A stretch of DNA of 34,990 nt, taken from a virus. Made by a program: the position numbers and the translations under genes. Under the pieces are notes generated by a model. That model ran no database searches. It was not told the DNA's origin and saw only the letters and a list, made by a program, of their open reading frames with translations. The stretch covers positions 1 through 34,990 of the IMG/VR virus record IMGVR_UViG_3300021368_001946. One strand, given 5' to 3'. Shown here piece after piece: positions 30,999-34,990 of the stretch; positions within the stretch are counted from its first letter, which is position 1, and every line of letters begins with the position of its first letter.

Positions 30999-31390
30999 GA
31001 CTCGGAGTTCAATATCCCATCCACGCCGGTGGATACTTCGCCGCTTATAACGCATCGAGCGTTAACGACACAGACTGGCACACACTATCATCTGACGACT
31101 TTTACGATACCCTCACAGGCAATCAGCTCAGCGCTGGTCTTAAGTTCGCCTATGTACAAATCGTGAGCGGCTCGACCGACACGCTCAGCTATTGGAAGGG
31201 GAGAGCAGCTGATGGGCCTTCTGATGGTGTGGCGAATTCTGATGGTGCTATACCTGTCTTCAGTGGTCAAAATGTCGATGTCCAAGCGCTCGTGGGCGGC
31301 AATTCAGTAACCTCTATCGCTTATAAGAAGGCGGCAGGGTCTGACAGCTTCGTCGTGTATGCTGGCTTCAATGCTACAACCAACGCTTAA
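30995..31390 (+). CDS. Small virion-type protein before the fibre (131 aa)
   Basis: Not recognised. Start overlaps the holin stop (ATGA) with GGAG five bases upstream. Soluble and Gly/Ser/Tyr-rich with short strands (LKFAYVQIVSGSTDTLSYW, SVTSIAYKKAAGSDSFVVY); likely a single beta domain, perhaps a fibre connector or head fibre. Ten bases separate it from the fibre gene. Confidence 0.65.
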   Translation: MRLGVQYPIHAGGYFAAYNASSVNDTDWHTLSSDDFYDTLTGNQLSAGLKFAYVQIVSGSTDTLSYWKGRAADGPSDGVANSDGAIPVFSGQNVDVQALVGGNSVTSIAYKKAAGSDSFVVYAGFNATTNA

Positions 31391-31400
31391 GGGGTGATCC

Positions 31401-34400
31401 ATGAGTATCAACGCTAAACCATGGGAGAGCGCCGGGGGCGCGGCTACGGTCCCAGACGCGAGCGAGACTACTAAAGGTAAGATTCGCATAGCGACAAGCG
31501 CAGAGGCCACGACCGGGACTGACGACTTGACAGCGATGACCCCATTGACAGTCAAAGAGCGGATCGACGCGGCGCTCGTTGGTGGCGTCGAGTATAAAGG
31601 CTCATACACAGGTCAAAGCCTGGTCACTGCTCAAAAGGGTGACATGTATATCTCTAGCGGGAATCAGACGCTAGGTGGTATCTCACTCACCAACGGTGAT
31701 CACATCATCTTTAATCAGAATGCTTCTGATCCTGTTACCGGCTCAATGTTCGATAAGATCGACAACACCGATCAAGTCACGAGCGTTAACGGCCAGACTG
31801 GTCCTGTATCGCTCGGCATCGGTGACCTCAATAACGTCACTATCTCAGGAGGTGGCGCAGATGGTGACTTTGTGCGCTATGATTCAGGTGATAGTCGTTG
31901 GGAAAACGTCACAGCTGCCAGTATCAACCTCAGTGACTTTAATAATGACCTATCTCTAAGTGGCAATCAGATCACCGATGTTGCAAGTCAGACGGGCTCA
32001 ACGTTCACCGCTACAGCCAATGTGATCTATGTGGTGGGGTACACGACAGGGACGCAGACGATCACCTTCCCAGATGCCTCAGCATCTACAGACGGTGACC
32101 TGATCGGCCTAACCTCTACAGGCACAACTGACTACAGCCTTGACCTCGTGAGCAGTGATGGCTCGACTAATGACCTCCTGAACATGAGCAACCAGACCAA
32201 GGGTGGCACTAATGGAGCTCTGTCGATCACTGTAAAGCAAGAGCTTATCCTCTTCGCCTGTGATGGGACTAGGTGGCGTCAACTCAGTCGGGAGCTCGCA
32301 GACGTGGCCAAGACTGGCGCTTATTCAGACTTGAGCGGAACGCCAACGCTCGGGACAGCAGCAGCAGCAGACACAGGTGACTTTCTCGCATCTACAGCAG
32401 CGCTTAATGATCTCTCTGATGTAACCATCTCCTCTGTGTCTAATGGTCAAGTGATCAGTTACAACTCAACCTCAGGCGAGTGGGAGAACTCAACCCCTGC
32501 AAGCGGTGGAGCTACTGATCTTAATGGCCTCTCTGATGTCACGATCACGAGCGCCGCTAGTGGTAACCTGTTACAGCATAATGGGTCAGGTCAGTTTGTG
32601 AATGTCGCTAAGTCAACTATCAACGTCGGCGACTTCAATGATGACTCAACCTATCAACCTCTTGATGCACAGCTGACAGACGTAGCGGGGCTCACTCCTG
32701 CTGATGGCGCGTTCATCGTCGGTGATGGGGCTAACTTCGTGGCAGAGAGCGGAGCTACAGCGCGCACGTCACTTGGCTTAACCATCGGCACTGATGTCCA
32801 AGCTCACGACGCTCAGCTTGATGATGTAGCGGGTCTCACTCCTGCTGATGGTGCTGTGATCATTGGTGATGGTGCTAACTTCGTCACTGAGTCAGGGGCG
32901 ACCGCTAGAGCTTCACTAGGTCTCACCATCGGCACTGATGTCCAAGCATATGATGCACAGCTCGCCGACGTTGCAGGGCTCACTCCTGCTGATGGTGCGT
33001 TCATCGTTGGTGATGGGGTCAACTTCGTCACTGAGAGCTTAGCTACTGCGCGCACATCACTTGGCCTCGGTACTGCTGCCACCTCTGACACTGGTGACTT
33101 CTTAGCCTCAACCGCAGCGCTCAATGATCTCTCAGATGTGACCATCACCTCAGTGTCTAATGGCCAGGTCATCTCTTACAACTCCACATCAGGCGAGTGG
33201 GAGAACTCGACCCCTGCAAGCGGTGGAGCTACTGACCTTGATGGCCTGAGTGATGTGACCATTACCTCAGCGAGCTCAGGGCAGATCCTGAGAAATAACG
33301 GCTCTGGTCAGTTCGTCAATGTAGCTCTCTCCATCGTGGACGATACCAGCCCCCAGCTCGGCGGCGCGCTCGACGTGAACGGGAACGCGATCACCTCAGC
33401 CTCTAATGGTAACGTCACGATCAACCCCGATGGCACAGGTGATATCAGCGTTGGCGCTGACATCATCCCAGACGCAGACGCCACCCACACCATCGGTGAT
33501 GAGGCTAACCGCTTCATCAGCCTCTACTCTGATGTTAATGGCGCCATCAGGTTCAAAGCTAAGAATGATCAAGGCGCGGCGATCAGCAAGGGTCAAGTGG
33601 TCTACATCAAGGGCGTAAGCGGTACAGTTCCAACTGTAGGCCTGGCGCGTGCTAACAGCTCATCAACGATGCCTGCTTTTGGTCTGGCGCTCGATAACGC
33701 CAACGATCAAGCAGAGGTGCAAATCATCACCTTCGGCAACCTCACTGACTACAACACTACGACCTACAGCCTCAGCGCTAATGATACAGTGTTTGTTAGT
33801 GCTGCCACTGCTGGAGCTCTCACCAACTCAGCGCCGACAGGTGAGGCCAACCTCATCCAAAACATCGGCCGAGTAGTGAGGGCAGACGCGAGCGCAGGCA
33901 TTATCAAGGTCGGTGGTGCTGGCAGGAGTAATGCTACGCCTAACCTCGATCAAGATAAGATCTTCTTAGGCAACGCATCAAACCAAGCGGTGTCCACCGC
34001 GCTGAGCTCGATCAACCTCACCTCATTCAATGATGATCTCGGCTCAACGTATCAGCCACTTGATGCACAACTGACAGACGTGGCGGGGCTCACCCCTGCT
34101 GATGGTGCTGTGATCATTGGTGATGGAACTAACTTCATCACTGAATCAGGCGCGACCGCTAGGGCTTCGCTCGGCTTGACCATTGGCACTGATGTCCAAG
34201 CTTATGATGCACAGCTCGCCGACGTTGCAGGGCTCACCCCTGCTGATGGTGCGTTCATCGTTGGTGATGGGGTCAACTTCGTCACTGAATCAGGCGCGAC
34301 CGCTAGGGCTTCGCTCGGCTTGACCATCGGCACTGATGTCCAAGCTTATGATGCACAGCTCGCCGACGTTGCAGGGCTCACCCCTGCTGATGGCGCGTTC

Positions 34401-34990
34401 ATCGTCGGTGATGGGGCCAACTTCGTCACTGAGTCAGGAGCGACCGCGCGCACGTCGCTTGGCGCTATTGCTGAGCTCAGCGAAGATAGTTCACCACAGC
34501 TCGGCGGGGACCTAGATCTTAACGGCCGAGACATCGTAACCACGAGCAATGCTGACCTTGATCTCGCTCCGAATGGCACTGGTGTAGTCGTTATACGCGG
34601 TAACACTAACCCAGGGGCGATTAAGCTTAACTGCGAGTCTAACTCACATGGGGTGCAGATCGAGAGCCCACCACACTCAGCAACAGCAGAATATAATCTG
34701 ATCCTGCCAACTGGCGTTGGATCACCTGGTCAGGTGTTAAAGACTGATGGTGGTGATGGTGGAACACCCGAGACAGTGCAACTAGCTTGGGTCGACCAGT
34801 CAGGCGGCGGCGGTGGTTCAGCGCCCGCTGTGACCTCTGCCTCTCCGAGTTCTGACTATACGATCACGAACACGAGCACAGCGCACCAGGTGTATTTACT
34901 CACACCCTCAGCTGATATCGATGTGACACTGCCAAGCGCGGCGACAGCTGGCTCAGGTACACGCTACGACGTCAAGAACCTCGCTTCAGC
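31401..34990 (+). CDS. Tail fibre protein (N-terminal 1196 residues; ends at 268 across the join)
   Basis: Host-recognition fibre. ATG 31401 has AAGGGG upstream. No stop occurs up to the window end, and the frame continues at the left end to TGA 266-268, for about 1240 residues. The N-terminus has the common fibre lead TTKGKIRIATSAEATTG and VTSVNGQTGPVSLGIGDLNN. The middle is built of repeated modules: two sets of three 48-residue units (DAQLxDVAGLTPADGA) and a duplicated LNDLSDVTI block. Between them is a conserved trimeric-fibre section (IPDADATHTIGDEANRFISL). The tip, past LPTGVGSPGQVLKTDG, contains a Gly5 run. High Asp/Ser/Thr/Gly and low Cys are usual for trimeric fibres. Confidence 0.88.
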   Translation, partial: MSINAKPWESAGGAATVPDASETTKGKIRIATSAEATTGTDDLTAMTPLTVKERIDAALVGGVEYKGSYTGQSLVTAQKGDMYISSGNQTLGGISLTNGDHIIFNQNASDPVTGSMFDKIDNTDQVTSVNGQTGPVSLGIGDLNNVTISGGGADGDFVRYDSGDSRWENVTAASINLSDFNNDLSLSGNQITDVASQTGSTFTATANVIYVVGYTTGTQTITFPDASASTDGDLIGLTSTGTTDYSLDLVSSDGSTNDLLNMSNQTKGGTNGALSITVKQELILFACDGTRWRQLSRELADVAKTGAYSDLSGTPTLGTAAAADTGDFLASTAALNDLSDVTISSVSNGQVISYNSTSGEWENSTPASGGATDLNGLSDVTITSAASGNLLQHNGSGQFVNVAKSTINVGDFNDDSTYQPLDAQLTDVAGLTPADGAFIVGDGANFVAESGATARTSLGLTIGTDVQAHDAQLDDVAGLTPADGAVIIGDGANFVTESGATARASLGLTIGTDVQAYDAQLADVAGLTPADGAFIVGDGVNFVTESLATARTSLGLGTAATSDTGDFLASTAALNDLSDVTITSVSNGQVISYNSTSGEWENSTPASGGATDLDGLSDVTITSASSGQILRNNGSGQFVNVALSIVDDTSPQLGGALDVNGNAITSASNGNVTINPDGTGDISVGADIIPDADATHTIGDEANRFISLYSDVNGAIRFKAKNDQGAAISKGQVVYIKGVSGTVPTVGLARANSSSTMPAFGLALDNANDQAEVQIITFGNLTDYNTTTYSLSANDTVFVSAATAGALTNSAPTGEANLIQNIGRVVRADASAGIIKVGGAGRSNATPNLDQDKIFLGNASNQAVSTALSSINLTSFNDDLGSTYQPLDAQLTDVAGLTPADGAVIIGDGTNFITESGATARASLGLTIGTDVQAYDAQLADVAGLTPADGAFIVGDGVNFVTESGATARASLGLTIGTDVQAYDAQLADVAGLTPADGAFIVGDGANFVTESGATARTSLGAIAELSEDSSPQLGGDLDLNGRDIVTTSNADLDLAPNGTGVVVIRGNTNPGAIKLNCESNSHGVQIESPPHSATAEYNLILPTGVGSPGQVLKTDGGDGGTPETVQLAWVDQSGGGGGSAPAVTSASPSSDYTITNTSTAHQVYLLTPSADIDVTLPSAATAGSGTRYDVKNLAS
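32361..32609 (+). repeat. Fibre repeat module type 2, copy 1
   Basis: About 249 bases that match 33078-33326 at an offset of 717 bases, coding DTGDFLASTAALNDLSDVTI through NGSGQFVNV. Most differences are at third codon positions, so this is an older duplication than the 144-base units. The shared GEWENSTPASGGATDL part is identical in protein. Confidence 0.8.
32664..33068 (+). repeat. Fibre 144-base tandem repeat, set 1 (three units)
   Basis: Units start at 32664, 32808 and 32952, each coding about 48 residues beginning DAQLxDVAGLTPADGAxI and ending LGLTIGTDVQA. The third is cut at LGL and passes into the type 2 module. Units differ mainly at synonymous sites. Confidence 0.88.
33078..33326 (+). 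repeat. Fibre repeat module type 2, copy 2
   Basis: Second copy of the block at 32361-32609. It directly follows set 1, so one larger segment (type 2 module plus repeats) appears to have been copied and then rearranged. Confidence 0.8.
34062..34463 (+). repeat. Fibre 144-base tandem repeat, set 2 (three units)
   Basis: Units start at 34062, 34206 and 34350. Units 2 and 3 here share long runs of exact DNA identity, closer to each other than to most units of set 1, pointing to recent copying. The third unit breaks off at SLG and leads into the fibre tip. Confidence 0.88.
34865..34990. repeat. Right copy of 126-bp terminal direct repeat
   Basis: Identical to bases 10-135. It lies within the fibre gene and keeps its frame, so removing one copy and joining the ends restores an intact gene. 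See the left copy for the mismatch pattern that bounds it. Confidence 0.9.

Noticed and set aside
32813-34606. Minus-strand frames inside the tail fibre repeats
   Set aside because: They are antisense readings of the repeated fibre modules; the plus-strand frame is continuous and recognisable.
1-34990. Integrated prophage with host flanks
   Set aside because: No host-like genes or attachment sites are present, and the ends join within one phage gene.

Overview
This window looks like one complete tailed-phage genome (siphovirus-like), linearised inside the tail-fibre gene. Bases 10-135 recur exactly at 34865-34990, and the tail-fibre reading frame leaves the right end and re-enters at the left end in the same frame. 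Closed, that is a circle of about 34,855 bp. No host chromosomal gene, tRNA, rRNA, integrase, transposase or CRISPR array was seen. Base composition is moderate and genes are packed tightly, with most starts overlapping the previous stop (ATGA, TGATG, TAATG). The host cannot be named; two spanin-like membrane proteins fit a Gram-negative host.

Layout. (1) 1-2885, plus strand: end of the tail fibre, three paralogous 161-167 aa proteins, then a group of small membrane/coiled-coil proteins likely to act in lysis. (2) 2867-4826, minus strand: a RecT-type annealing protein, a 21-residue membrane peptide, a 70 aa protein and a Cro/CI-type regulator. (3) 4852-6544: a divergent control region, a replication initiator whose gene contains eight 22-bp palindromic iterons plus an AT-rich stretch (a lambda-style origin), and an AAA+ helicase loader. 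(4) 6644-7027: one minus-strand gene with two near-identical terminators. (5) 7241-8088: ribbon-helix-helix protein, SSB and a small unknown. (6) 8051-10785: small terminase, small unknown, large terminase, ThyX. (7) 10785-12189: an accessory block with two overlapping micro-genes, a class III nucleotide cyclase carrying a C-terminal membrane anchor, and a two-helix membrane coiled-coil protein. (8) 12262-19863: portal, a head protein/protease/scaffold fusion, decoration protein, major capsid, minor head protein, connector and joining proteins. (9) 19865-30107: tail tube, tail chaperones joined by a canonical -1 frameshift, tape measure, and four tail-tip proteins. (10) 30107-34990: CHAP-like endolysin, holin, small unknown, tail fibre.

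How it works together. The phage brings its own initiator, loader, SSB and RecT but no polymerase, primase or helicase, so it must borrow the host replisome. Head and tail genes follow a standard order. Lysis genes lie on both sides of the fibre cluster. The regulator with a divergent control region suggests a repressor-type switch, but without an integrase lysogeny is unproven. The least conventional part is the cyclase block inserted between the packaging and head genes.
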